64,000 nucleotides of DNA, from NCBI GenBank assembly GCA_947561715.1, contig OX387202.1:7949001-8013000 (forward strand), given 5' to 3'. This DNA comes from Ascidia mentula. Its lineage: Eukaryota; Chordata; Ascidiacea; Phlebobranchia; Ascidiidae. This document shows, piece by piece, positions 35,001 through 48,715 of the stretch (the stretch's first letter is position 1; every line of letters begins with the position of its first letter). A program made the translations under genes and the position numbers. The notes under the pieces are model-generated. The model worked only from the letters and a program-made list of their open reading frames with translations. It did no database searches and was not told the origin of the DNA.

Positions 35001-38000
35001 TAACTGTGCAATTTCAGCACTTGTCCATTTTGCAGTATATGACTTTTCGATAAAAAATATTTTTTTGCAGTACAAGCTTTATTATACAGTGGAAAACGCT
35101 GATACTCCAGTATTGCTTTTGCGGTTGCACAACGTATGTAACTATGCGATTTCAGCACTTGTCCATTTTGCAGTATATGACTTTTCGATGAAAAATATTT
35201 TTTTGCAGTAAAAGCTTTATTATACAGTGGAAAACGCTGATACTCCAGTATTGCTTTTGCGGTTGCACAACGTATGAAACTATGCGATTTCAGGACTTGT
35301 CCATTTTGCAGTATATGACTTTTCGATGAAAAATATTTTTTTGCAGTACAAGCTTTATTATACAGTGGAAAACGCTGATAATCCAGTATTGCTTTTGCGG
35401 TTGCACACCGTATGTAACTATGCGATTTCAGCACTTGTCCATTTTGCAGTATATGACTTTTCGATAAAAAATAATTTTTTTCAGTACAAGCTTTATTATA
35501 CGGTGGAAAACGCTGATACTCCAGTATTGCTTGTGCGGTTGCACAACGTATGTAACTATCAGATTTCAGCACTTGTCCATTTTGCAGTGTATGACATTTC
35601 GATAAAAAATATTTTTTTTCAGTACAAGCTTTATTATACAGTGGAAAACGCTGATACTCCAGTATTGCTTTTGCGGTTGCACAACGTATGTAACTATGCG
35701 ATTTCAGCACTTGTCCATTTTGCAGTATATGACTTTTCGATGAAAAATATTTTTTTGCAGTACAAGCTTTATTATACAGTGGAAAACGCTGATACTCCAG
35801 TATTGCTTTTGCGGTTGCACAAGGTATGTAACTATGCGATTTCAGCACTTGTCCATTTTGCAGTATATGACTTTTCGATAAAAAATAATTTTTTTCAGTA
35901 CAAGCTTTATTATACAGTGAAAAACGCTGATACTCCAGTATTCCTTTTGCGGTTGCACAACGTATGTAACTATGCGATTTCAGCACTTGTCCATTTTGCA
36001 GTATATGACTTTTCGATGAAAAATATTTTTTTGCAGTAAAAGCTTTATTATACAGTGGAAAACGCTGATACTCCAGTATTGCTTTTGCGGTTGCACACCG
36101 TATGTAACTATGCGATTTCAGCACTTGTCCATTTTGCAGTATATGACTTTTCGATAAAAAAAAATTTTTTTCAGTACAAGCTTTATTATACGGTGGAAAA
36201 CGCTGATACTCCAGTATTGCTTGTGCGGTTGCACAACGTATGTAACTATCAGATTTCAGCACTTGTCCATTTTGCAGTGTATGACATTTCGATAAAAAAT
36301 ATTTTTTTTCAGTACAAGCTTTATTATACAGTGGAAAACGCTGATACTCCAGTATTGCTTTTGCGGTTGCACAACGTATGTAACTGTGCGATTTCAGCAC
36401 TTGTCCATTTTGCAGTATATGATTTTTCGATGAAAAATATTTTTTTGCAGTACAAGCTTTATTATACAGAGGAAAACGCTGATACTCCAGTATTGCATTT
36501 GCGGTTGCACAACGTATGTAACTGTGCAATTTCAGCACTTGTCCATTTTGCAGTATATGACTTTTCGATAAAAAATATTTTTTTGCGGTACAAGCTTTAT
36601 TATACAGTGGAAAACGCTGATACTCCAGTATTGCTTTTGCGGTTGCACAACGTATGTAACTATGCGATTTCAGCACTTGTCCATTTTGCAGTATATGACT
36701 TTTCGATGAAAAATATTTTTTTGCAGTAAAAGCTTTATTATACAGTGGAAAACGCTGATACTCCAGTATTGCTTTTGCGGTTGCACAACGTATGAAACTA
36801 TGCGATTTCAGGACTTGTCCATTTTGCAGTATATGACTTTTCGATGAAAAATATTTTTTTGCAGTACAAGCTTTATTATACAGTGGAAAACGCTGATAAT
36901 CCAGTATTGCTTTTGCGGTTGCACACCGTATGTAACTATGCGATTTCAGCACTTGTCCATTTTGCAGTATATGACTTTTCGATAAAAAATAATTTTTTTC
37001 AGTACAAGCTTTATTATACGGTGGAAAACGCTGATACTCCAGTATTGCTTGTGCGGTTGCACAACGTATGTAACTATCAGATTTCAGCACTTGTCCATTT
37101 TGCAGTGTATGACATTTCGATAAAAAATATTTTTTTTCAGTACAAGCTTTATTATACAGTGGAAAACGCTGATACTCCAGTATTGCTTTTGCGGTTGCAC
37201 AACGTATGTAACTGTGCGATTTCAGCACTTGTCCATTTTGCAGTATATGATTTTTCGATGAAAAATATTTTTTTGCAGTACAAGCTTTATTATACAGTAG
37301 AAAACGCTGATACTCCAGTATTGCATTTGCGGTTGCACAACGTATGTAACTATGCGATTTCAGCACTTGTCCATTTTGCAGTATATGACTTTTCGATGAA
37401 AAATATTTTTTTGCAGTACAAGCTTTATTATACAGTGGAAAACGCTGATACTCCAGTATTGCTTTTGCGGTTGCACAACGTATGTAACTATGAGATTTTA
37501 GCACTTGTCCATTTTGCAGTGTATGACTTTTCGATAAAAAATAAATTTTTTCAGTACAAGCTTTATTATACAGTGGAAAACGCTGATACTCCAGTATTGC
37601 TTTTGTGGTTGCACAACGTATGTAACTGTGCGATTTCAGCACTTGTCCATTTTGCAGTATATGACTTTTCGATGCAAAATAATTTTTTTCAGTACAAGCT
37701 TTATTATACAGTGGAAAACGCTGGTACTCCAGTATTGCTTTTGCGGTTGCACAACGTATGTAACTGAGCGATTTCAGCACTTGTCCATTTTGCAGTATAT
37801 GAATTTTCGATGAAAAATATTTTTTTGCAGTACAAGCTTTATTGTACAGTGGAAAACGCTGATACTCCAGTATTGCTTTTGCGGTTGCACAACGTATGTA
37901 ACTGTGCAATTTCAGCACTTGTCCATTTTGCAGTATATGACTTTTCGATGAAAAATATTTTTTTGCAGTACAAGCTTTATTGTACAGAGGAAAACGCTGA

Positions 38001-41000
38001 TACTCCAGTATTCCTTTTGCGGTTGCACAACGTATGTAACTATGCGATTTCAGCACTTGTCCATTTTGCAGTATATGACTTTTCGATGAAAAATATTTTT
38101 TTGCAGTAAAAGCTTTATTATACAGTGGAAAACGCTGATACTCCAGTATTGCTTTTGCGGTTGCACACCGTATGTAACTATGCGATTTCAGCACTTGTCC
38201 ATTTTGCAGTATATGACTTTTCGATAAAAAAAAATTTTTTTCAGTACAAGCTTTATTATACGGTGGAAAACGCTGATACTCCAGTATTGCTTGTGCGGTT
38301 GCACAACGTATGTAACTATCAGATTTCAGCACTTGTCCATTTTGCAGTGTATGACATTTCGATAAAAAATATTTTTTTTCAGTACAAGCTTTATTATACA
38401 GTGGAAAACGCTGATACTCCAGTATTGCTTTTGCGGTTGCACAACGTATGTAACTGTGCGATTTCAGCACTTGTCCATTTTGCAGTATATGATTTTTCGA
38501 TGAAAAATATTTTTTTGCAGTACAAGCTTTATTATACAGAGGAAAACGCTGATACTCCAGTATTGCATTTGCGGTTGCACAACGTATGTAACTGTGCAAT
38601 TTCAGCACTTGTCCATTTTGCAGTATATGACTTTTCGATAAAAAATATTTTTTTGCGGTACAAGCTTTATTATACAGTGGAAAACGCTGATACTCCAGTA
38701 TTGCTTTTGCGGTTGCACAACGTATGTAACTATGCGATTTCAGCACTTGTCCATTTTGCAGTATATGACTTTTCGATGAAAAATATTTTTTTGCAGTAAA
38801 AGCTTTATTATACAGTGGAAAACGCTGATACTCCAGTATTGCTTTTGCGGTTGCACAACGTATGAAACTATGCGATTTCAGGACTTGTCCATTTTGCAGT
38901 ATATGACTTTTCGATGAAAAATATTTTTTTGCAGTACAAGCTTTATTATACAGTGGAAAACGCTGATAATCCAGTATTGCTTTTGCGGTTGCACACCGTA
39001 TGTAACTATGCGATTTCAGCACTTGTCCATTTTGCAGTATATGACTTTTCGATAAAAAATAATTTTTTTCAGTACAAGCTTTATTATACGGTGGAAAACG
39101 CTGATACTCCAGTATTGCTTGTGCGGTTGCACAACGTATGTAACTATCAGATTTCAGCACTTGTCCATTTTGCAGTGTATGACATTTCGATAAAAAATAT
39201 TTTTTTTCAGTACAAGCTTTATTATACAGTGGAAAACGCTGATACTCCAGTATTGCTTTTGCGGTTGCACAACGTATGTAACTGTGCGATTTCAGCACTT
39301 GTCCATTTTGCAGTATATGATTTTTCGATGAAAAATATTTTTTTGCAGTACAAGCTTTATTATACAGTAGAAAACGCTGATACTCCAGTATTGCATTTGC
39401 GGTTGCACAACGTATGTAACTATGCGATTTCAGCACTTGTCCATTTTGCAGTATATGACTTTTCGATGAAAAATATTTTTTTGCAGTACAAGCTTTATTA
39501 TACAGTGGAAAACGCTGATACTCCAGTATTGCTTTTGCGGTTGCACAACGTATGTAACTATGAGATTTTAGCACTTGTCCATTTTGCAGTGTATGACTTT
39601 TCGATAAAAAATAATTTTTTTCAGTACAAGCTTTATTATACAGTGGAAAACGCTGATACTCCAGTATTGCTTTTGTGGTTGCACAACGTATGTAACTGTG
39701 CGATTTCAGCACTTGTCCATTTTGCAGTATATGACTTTTCGATGCAAAATAATTTTTTTCAGTACAAGCTTTATTATACAGTGGAAAACGCTGGTACTCC
39801 AGTATTGCTTTTGCGGTTGCACAACGTATGTATCTGAGCGATTTCAGCACTTGTCCATTTTGCAGTATATGAATTTTCGATGAAAAATATTTTTTTGCAG
39901 TACAAGCTTTATTATACAGTGGAAAACGCTGATACTCCAGTATTGCTTTTGCGGTTGCACAACGTATGTAACTGTGCAATTTCAGCACTTGTCCATTTTG
40001 CAGTATATGACTTTTCGATGAAAAATATTTTTTTGCAGTACAAGCTTTATTGTACAGAGGAAAACGCTGATACTCCAGTATTGCTTTTGCGGTTGAACAA
40101 CGTATGTAACTATGAGATTTTAGCACTTGTCCATTTTGCAGTGTATGACTTTTCGATAAAAATTAATTTTTTTCAGTACAAGTTTTATTATACAGTGGAA
40201 AACGCTGATACTCCAGTATTGCTTTTTCGGTTGCACAACGTATGTAACTGTGCGATTTCAGCACTTGTCAATTTTGCAGTATATGACTTTTCGATGCAAA
40301 ATAATTTTTTTCAGTACAAGCTTTATTATACAGTGGAAAACGCTGGTACTCCAGTATTGCTTTTGCGGTTGCACAACGTATGTAACTGAGCGATTTCAGC
40401 ACTTGTCCATTTTGCAGTATATGATTTTTCGATGAAAAATATTTTTTTGCAGTACAAGCTTTATTATACAGTGGAAAACGCTGATACTCCAGTATTGCGT
40501 TTGCGGTTGCACAACGTATGTATCTGTGCAATTTCAGCACTTGTCCATTTTGCAGTATATGACTTTTCGATGAAAAATATTTTTTTGCAGTACAAGCTTT
40601 ATTGTACAGTGGAAAACGCTGATACTCCAGTATTGCTTTTGCGGTTGCACAACGTATGTAACTGTGCGATTTCAGCACTTGTCCATTTTGCAGTATATGA
40701 TTTTTCGATGAAAAATATTTTTTTGCAGTACAAGCTTTATTATACAGAGGAAAACGCTGATACTCCAGTATTGCATTTGCGGTTGCACAACGTATGTAAC
40801 TGTGCAATTTCAGCACTTGTCCATTTTGCAGTATATGACTTTTCGATAAAAAATATTTTTTTGCGGTACAAGCTTTATTATACAGTGGAAAACGCTGATA
40901 CTCCAGTATTGCTTTTGCGGTTGCACAACGTATGTAACTATGCGATTTCAGCACTTGTCCATTTTGCAGTATATGACTTTTCGATGAAAAATATTTTTTT

Positions 41001-42639
41001 GCAGTAAAAGCTTTATTATACAGTGGAAAACGCTGATACTCCAGTATTGCTTTTGCGGTTGCACAACGTATGAAACTATGCGATTTCAGGACTTGTCCAT
41101 TTTGCAGTATATGACTTTTCGATGAAAAATATTTTTTTGCAGTACAAGCTTTATTATACAGTGGAAAACGCTGATAATCCAGTATTGCTTTTGCGGTTGC
41201 ACACCGTATGTAACTATGCGATTTCAGCACTTGTCCATTTTGCAGTATATGACATTTCGATAAAAAATAATTTTTTTCAGTACAAGCTTTATTATACGGT
41301 GGAAAACGCTGATACTCCAGTATTGCTTGTGCGGTTGCACAACGTATGTAACTATCAGATTTCAGCACTTGTCCATTTTGCAGTGTATGACATTTCGATA
41401 AAAAATATTTTTTTTCAGTACAAGTTTTATTATACAGTGGAAAACGCTGATACTCCAGTATTGCTTTTGCGGTTGCACAACGTATGTAACTGTGCGATTT
41501 CAGCACTTGTCCATTTTGCAGTATATTATTTTTCGATGAAAAATATTTTTTTGCAGTACAAGCTTTATTATACAGTGGAAAACGCTGATACTCCAGTATT
41601 GCATTTGCGGTTGCACAACGTATGTAACTATGCGATTTCAGCACTTGTCCATTTTGCAGTATATGACTTTTCGATGAAAAATATTTTTTTGCAGTACAAG
41701 CTCTATTATACAGTGGAAAACGCTGATACTCCAGTATTGCTTTTGCGGTTGCACAACGTATGTAACTATGAGATTTTAGCACTTGTCCATTTTGCAGTGT
41801 ATGACTTTTCGATAAAAAATAAATTTTTTCAGTACAAGCTTTATTATACAGTGGAAAACGCTGATACTCCAATATTGCTTTTGTGGTTGCACAACGTATG
41901 TAACTGTGCGATTTCAGCACTTGTCCATTTTGCAGTATATGACTTTTCGATGCAAAATAATTTTTTTCAGTACAAGCTTTATTATACAGTGGAAAACGCT
42001 GGTACTCCAGTATTGCTTTTGCGGTTGCACAACGTATGTAACTGAGCGATTTCAGCACTTGTCCATTTTGCAGTATATGAATTTTCGATGAAAAATATTT
42101 TTTTGCAGTACAAGCTTTATTATACAGTGGAAAACGCTGATACTCCAGTATTGCTTTTGCGGTTGCACAACGTATGTAACTGTGCAATTTCAGCACTTGT
42201 CCATTTTGCAGTATATGACTTTTCGATGAAAAATATTTTTTTGCAGTACAAGCTTTATTGTACAGAGGAAAACGCTGATACTCCAGTATTGCTTTTGCGG
42301 TTGGACAACGTATGTAACTATGAGATTTTAGCACTTGTCCATTTTGCAGTGTATGACTTTTCGATAAAAAATAATTTTTTTCAGTACAAGTTTTATTATA
42401 CAGTGGAAAACGCTGATACTCCAGTATTGCTTTTTCGGTTGCACAACGTATGTAACTGTGCGATTTCAGCACTTGTCCATTTTGCAGTATATGACTTTTC
42501 GATGCAAAATAATTTTTTTCAGTACAAGCTTTATTATACAGTGGAAAACGCTGGTACTCCAGTATTGCTTTTGCGGTTGCACAACGTATGTAACTGAGCG
42601 ATTTCAGCACTTGTCCATTTTGCAGTATATGATTTTTCG
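32021..42639. repeat. HOR block A3, mixed 11-, 15-, 16- and 19-mer units
   Basis: GATAATCCAG occurs at 32755, 35377, 36895, 38965 and 41173, with spacings of 2622, 1518, 2070 and 2208 bp (19, 11, 15 and 16 monomers). D-type monomers are interspersed (CAGTGAAAAACG at 34399 and 35917, 11 monomers apart). A private poly-A change (TCGATAAAAAAAAA at 36151 and 38221) proves a 2070-bp, 15-monomer tandem duplication. Later private changes include GTATGTATCTGAG near 39830, AAAATTAATTT near 40158 and CAGTATATTATT near 41520. Confidence 0.85.
36055..40194. repeat. Two adjacent 15-monomer A units
   Basis: Units starting near 36055 and 38125 are 2070 bp apart. They share the otherwise unseen TCGATAAAAAAAAA box and the ACAGTAGAAAACG change (near 37296 and 39366). 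Sharing of private changes that no other A unit has makes this one of the youngest tandem duplications in the A family. The second unit differs by AATAATTTTTTT in place of AATAAATTTTTT near 39614 and by GTATGTATC near 39830. Confidence 0.85.
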
Positions 42640-45600
42640 ATGAAAAATATTTTTTTGCAGTACAAGCTTTATTATACAGTGGAAAACGCTGATACTCCAG
42701 TATTGCGTTTGCGGTTGCACAACGTATGTATCTGTGCAATTTCAGCACTTGTCCATTTTGCAGTATATGACTTTTCGATGAAAAATATTTTTTTGCAGTA
42801 CAAGCTTTATTGTACAGTGGAAAACGCTGATACTCCAGTATTGCTTTTGCGGTTGAACAACGTATGTAACTATGCGATTTCAGCACTTGTCCATTTTGCA
42901 GTATATGACTTTTCGATGAAAAATATTTTTTTGCAGTACAAGCTTTATTATACAGTGGAAAACGCTGATACTCCAGTATTGCTTTTGCGGTTGCACAACG
43001 TATGTAACTATGCGATTTCAGCACTTGTCCATTTTGCAGTATATGACTTTTCGATGAAAAATATTTTTTTGCAGTACAAGCTTTATTATACAGTGGAAAA
43101 CGCTGATACTCCAGTATTGCTTTTGCGGTTGCACAACGTATGTAACTATGAGATTTCAGCACTTGTCCATTTTGCAGTGTATGACTTTTCGATAAAAAAT
43201 ATTTTTTTGCAGTACAAGCTTTATTATACAGTGGAAAACGCTGATACTCCAGTATTGCTTTTGCGGTTGCACAACGTATGTAACTATGCGATTTCAGCAC
43301 TTGTCCATTTTGCAGTATATGACTTTTGGATGAAAAATATTTTTTTGCAGTACAAGCTTTATTATACAGTGGAAAACGCTGATACTCCAGTATTGCTTTT
43401 GCGGTTGCACAACGTATGTAACTATGCGATTTCAGCACTTGTCCATTTTGCAGTATATGACTTTTCGATGAAAAATATTTTTTTGCAGTACAAGCTTTAT
43501 TTTTCAGTGGAAAACGCTGATACTCCAGTATTGCTTTTGCGGTTGCACAAAGTATGTAACTATGCAATTTCAGCACTTGTCCATTTTGCAGTATATGACT
43601 TTTCGATGAAAAATATTTTTTTGCAGTACAAGCTTTATTATACAGTGGAAAACGCTGATACTCCAGTATTGCTTTTGCGGTTGCACAACGTATGTAACTA
43701 TGAGATTTCAGCACTTGTCCATTTTGCAGTGTATGACTTTTCGATAAAAAATAATTTTTTTCAGTACAAGCTTTATTATACAGTGGAAAACGCTGATACT
43801 CCAGTATTGCTTTTGCGGTTGCACAACGTATGTAACTGTGCGATTTCAGTACTTGTCCATTTTGCAGTATATGACTTTTCGATAAAAAATAATTTTTTTC
43901 AGTACAAGCTTTATTATACAGTGGAAAACGCTGGTACTCCAGTATTGCCTTTTCGGTTGCACAACGTATGTAACTGTGCGATTTCAGCACTTGTCCATTT
44001 TGCAGTATATGACTTTTCGATGCAAAATAATTTTTTTCAGTACAAGCTTTATTATACAGTGGAAAACGCTGGTACTCCAGTATTGCTTTTGCGGTTGCAC
44101 AACGTATGTAACTGAGCGATTTCAGCACTTGTCCATTTTGCAGTATATGATTTTTCGATGAAAAATATTTTTTTGCAGTACAAGCTTTATTATACAGTGG
44201 AAAACGCTGATACTCCAGTATTGCGTTTGCGGTTGCACAACGTATGTATCTGTGCAATTTCAGCACTTGTCCATTTTGCAGTATATGACTTTTCGATGAA
44301 AAATATTTTTTTGCAGTACAAGCTTTATTGTACAGTGGAAAACGCTGATACTCCAGTATTGCTTTTGCGGTTGAACAACGTATGTAACTATGCGATTTCA
44401 GCACTTGTCCATTTTGCAGTATATGACTTTTCGATGAAAAATATTTTTTTGCAGTACAAGCTTTATTATACAGTGGAAAACGCTGATACTCCAGTATTGC
44501 TTTTGCGGTTGCACAACGTATGTAACTATGCGATTTCAGCACTTGTCCATTTTGCAGTATATGACTTTTCGATGAAAAATATTTTTTTGCAGTACAAGCT
44601 TTATTATACAGTGGAAAACGCTGATACTCCAGTATTGCTTTTGCGGTTGCACAACGTATGTAACTATGAGATTTCAGCACTTGTCCATTTTGCAGTGTAT
44701 GACTTTTCGATAAAAAATATTTTTTTGCAGTACAAGCTTTATTATACAGTGGAAAACGCTGATACTCCAGTATTGCTTTTGCGGTTGCACAACGTATGTA
44801 ACTATGCGATTTCAGCACTTGTCCATTTTGCAGTATATGACTTTTGGATGAAAAATATTTTTTTGCAGTACAAGCTTTATTATACAGTGGAAAACGCTGA
44901 TACTCCAGTATTGCTTTTGCGGTTGCACAACGTATGTAACTATGCGATTTCAGCACTTGTCCATTTTGCAGTATATGACTTTTCGATGAAAAATATTTTT
45001 TTGCAGTACAAGCTTTATTTTTCAGTGGAAAACGCTGATACTCCAGTATTGCTTTTGCGGTTGCACAAAGTATGTAACTATGCAATTTCAGCACTTGTCC
45101 ATTTTGCAGTATATGACTTTTCGATGAAAAATATTTTTTTGCAGTACAAGCTTTATTATACAGTGGAAAACGCTGATACTCCAGTATTGCTTTTGCGGTT
45201 GCACAACGTATGTAACTATGAGATTTCAGCACTTGTCCATTTTGCAGTGTATGACTTTTCGATAAAAAATAATTTTTTTCAGTACAAGCTTTATTATACA
45301 GTGGAAAACGCTGATACTCCAGTATTGCTTTTGCGGTTGCACAACGTATGTAACTGTGCGATTTCAGTACTTGTCCATTTTGCAGTATATGACTTTTCGA
45401 TAAAAAATAATTTTTTTCAGTACAAGCTTTATTATACAGTGGAAAACGCTGGTACTCCAGTATTGCCTTTTCGGTTGCACAACGTATGTAACTGTGCGAT
45501 TTCAGCACTTGTCCATTTTGCAGTATATGATTTTTCGATGAAAAATATTTTTTTGCAGTACAAGCTTTATTATACAGTGGAAAACGCTGATACTCCAGTA

Positions 45601-45675
45601 TTGCTTTTGCGGTTGCACAACGTATGTAACTGTGCAATTTCAGCACTTGTCCATTTTGCAGTATATGATTTTTTG
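42640..45675. repeat. Tandem 11-mer B duplication
   Basis: Two B units begin at 42640 and 44158, 1518 bp (11 monomers) apart. Both contain the private changes CTTTTGGATG (43323 and 44841) and GCCTTTTCGG (43948 and 45466), which no other B block has. The first unit ends with a GATGCAAAATAATT monomer and CTGAGCG (TGA ending at 44115). The second ends with the standard TTTTTTGTGA box (TGA ending at 45678). Confidence 0.9.
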
Positions 45676-48600
45676 TGAAAAAATAATTTTTTTCAGTACA
45701 AGTTTATTATACAGTGGAAAACGCTGGTATTCCAGTATTGCTTTTGCTGTTGCACAACGTATGTAACTATGCGATTTCAGCACTTGTCCATTTTGCAGTA
45801 TATGACTTTTCGATGAAAAATATTTTTTTGCTGTACAAGCTTTATTATACAGTGGAAAACGCTGATACTCCAGTATTGCTTTTGCAGTTGCACAACGTAT
45901 GTAACTATGCGATTTCAGCACTTGTCCATTTTGCAGTATATGAATTTTCGATGAAAAATATTTTTTTTGCAGTACAAGCTTTATTATACCGTGGAAAACG
46001 CTGATACTCCAGTATTGCTTTTGCGGTTGCACAACGTCTGTAACTATGCGATTTCAGCACTTGTCCATTTTGCAGTATATGACTTTTCGATGAAAAATAT
46101 TTTTTTGCAGTACAAGTTTTATTATACAGTGGAAAACGCTGATACTCCAGTATTGCTTTTGCGGTTGCACAACGTATGTAACTGTGCGATTTCAGCACTT
46201 GTCCATTTTGCAGTATATGACTTTTCGATGCAAAATAATTTTTTTCAGTACAAGCTTTATTATACAGTGGAAAACGCTGGTACTCCAGTATTGCTTTTGC
46301 GGTTGCACAACGTATGTAACTGAGCGATTTCAGCACTTGTCCATTTTGCAGTATATGATTTTTCGATGAAAAATATTTTTTTGCAGTACAAGCTTTATTA
46401 TACAGTGGAAAACGCTGATACTCCAGTATTGCGTTTGCGGTTGCACAACGTATGTAACTGTGCAATTTCAGCACTTGTCCATTTTGCAGTATATGACTTT
46501 TCGATGAAAAATATTTTTTTGCAGTACAAGCTTTATTGTACAGTGGAAAACGCTGATACTCCAGTATTGCTTTTGCGGTTGAACAACGTATGTAACTATG
46601 CGATTTCAGCACTTGTCCATTTTGCAGTATATGACTTTTCGATGAAAAATATTTTTTTGCAGTACAAGCTTTATTATACAGTGGAAAACGCTGATACTCC
46701 ATTATTGCTTTTGCGGTTGCACAACGTATGTAACTGTGCGATTTCAGCACTTGTCCATTTTGCAGTATATGACTTTTCGATGAAAAATATTAATTTGCAG
46801 TACAAGCTTTATTATACAGTGGAAAACGTTGATACTCCAGTATTGCTTTTGCGGTTGCACAACGTATGTAACTATGCGATTTCAGCACTTGTCCATTTTG
46901 CAGTATATGACTTTTCGATGAAAAATATTTTTTTGCAGTACAAGCTTTATTATACAGTGGAAAACGCTGATACTCCAGTATTGCTTTTGCGGTTGCACAA
47001 CGTATGTAACTATGCGATTTCAGCACTTGTCCATTTTGCAGTATATGACTTTTCGATGAAAAATATTTTTTTGCAGTACAAGCTTTATTTTTCAGTGGAA
47101 AACGCTGATACTCCAGTATTGCTTTTGCGGTTGCACAAAGTATGTAACTATGCAATTTCAGCACTTGTCCATTTTGCAGTATATGACTTTTCGATGAAAA
47201 ATATTTTTTTGCAGTACCAGCTTTATTATACAGTGGAAAACGCTGATACTCCAGTATTGCTTTTGCGGTTGCACAACGTATGTAACTATGAGATTTCAGC
47301 ACTTGTCCATTTTGCAGTGTATGACTTTTCGACAAAAAATAATTTTTTTCAGTACAAGCTTTATGATACAGTGGAAAACGCTTATACCCCAGTATTGCTT
47401 TTGCGGTTGCACAACGTATGTAACTATGCGATTTCAGCACTTGTCCATTTTGCAGTATATGACTTTTCGATGAAAAATATTTTTTTGCAGTACAAGCTTT
47501 ATTATACAGTGGAAAACGCTGATACTCCAGTATTGCTTTTGCGGTTGCACAACGTATGTAACTATGAGATTTCAGCACTTGTCCATTTTGCAGTGTATGA
47601 CTTTTCGACAAAAAATAATTTTTTTCAGTACAAGCTTTATTATACAGTGGAAAACGCTGATACTCCAGTATTGCTTTTGCGGTTGCACAACGTATGTAAC
47701 TATGAGATTTTAGCACTTGTCCATTTTGCAGTGTATGACTTTTCGATAAAAAATAAATTTTTTCAGTACAAGCTTTATTATACAGTGGAAAACGCTGATA
47801 CTCCAGTATTGCTTTTGTGGTTGCACAACGTATGTAACTGTGCGATTTCAGCACTTGTCCATTTTGCAGTATATGACTTTTCGATGAAAAATATTTTTTT
47901 GCAGTACAAGCTTTATTATACAGTGGAAAACGCTGATACTCCAGTATTGCTTTTGCGGTTGCACAACGTATGTAACTATGCGATTTCAGCACTTGTCCAT
48001 TTTGCAGTATATGACTTTTCGATGAAAAATATTTTTTTGCAGTACAAGCTTTATTTTTCAGTGGAAAACGCTGATACTCCAGTATTGCTTTTGCGGTTGC
48101 ACAAAGTATGTAACTATGCAATTTCAGCACTTGTCCATTTTGCAGTATATGACTTTTCGATGAAAAATATTTTTTTGCAGTACCAGCTTTATTATACAGT
48201 GGAAAACGCTGATACTCCAGTATTGCTTTTGCGGTTGCACAACGTATGTAACTATGAGATTTCAGCACTTGTCCATTTTGCAGTGTATGACTTTTCGACA
48301 AAAAATAATTTTTTTCAGTACAAGTTTTATGATACAGTGGAAAATGCTGATACTCCAGTATTGCTTTTGCGGTTGCACAACGTATGTAACTATGCGATTT
48401 CAGCACTTGTCCATTTTGCAGTATATGACTTTTCGATGAAAAATAATTCTTTTCAGTACATGCTTTATTATACAGTGGAAAACGCTGGTACTCCAGTATT
48501 GCTTTTGCGGTTGCACAACGTATGTAACTATGAGATTTTAGCACTTGTCCATTTTGCAGTGTATGACTTTTCGATAAAAAATAAATTTTTTCAGTACAAG

Positions 48601-48715
48601 CTTTATTATACAGTGGAAAACGCTGATACTCCAGTATTGCTTTTGCGGTTGCACAACGTATGTAACTGTGCGATTTCAGCACTTGTCCATTTTGCAGTAT
48701 ATGACTTTTCGATGA
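45676..48715. repeat. B tail and HOR block C4
   Basis: After a one-base deletion near 45702 the usual B tail follows, with the 8-T run at 45961-45968. Then the C order runs from 45967 with ATATTAATTTGCAG at 46790. The match to C1 is at +38781 bp up to 47288 and +38643 bp at 48254, so exactly one monomer is missing between them. Private changes are CGCTTATACC near 47382 and AATTCTTTTCAG near 48446. Near 48640 the C order switches to B'. Confidence 0.83.
45695..45712 (+). other. One-base deletion destroying HindIII site
   Basis: AAGCTTTATT is reduced to AAGTTTATT just after a TTTTTTGTGA-box monomer. This is the only length change in the window outside the A/T box. Confidence 0.85.
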
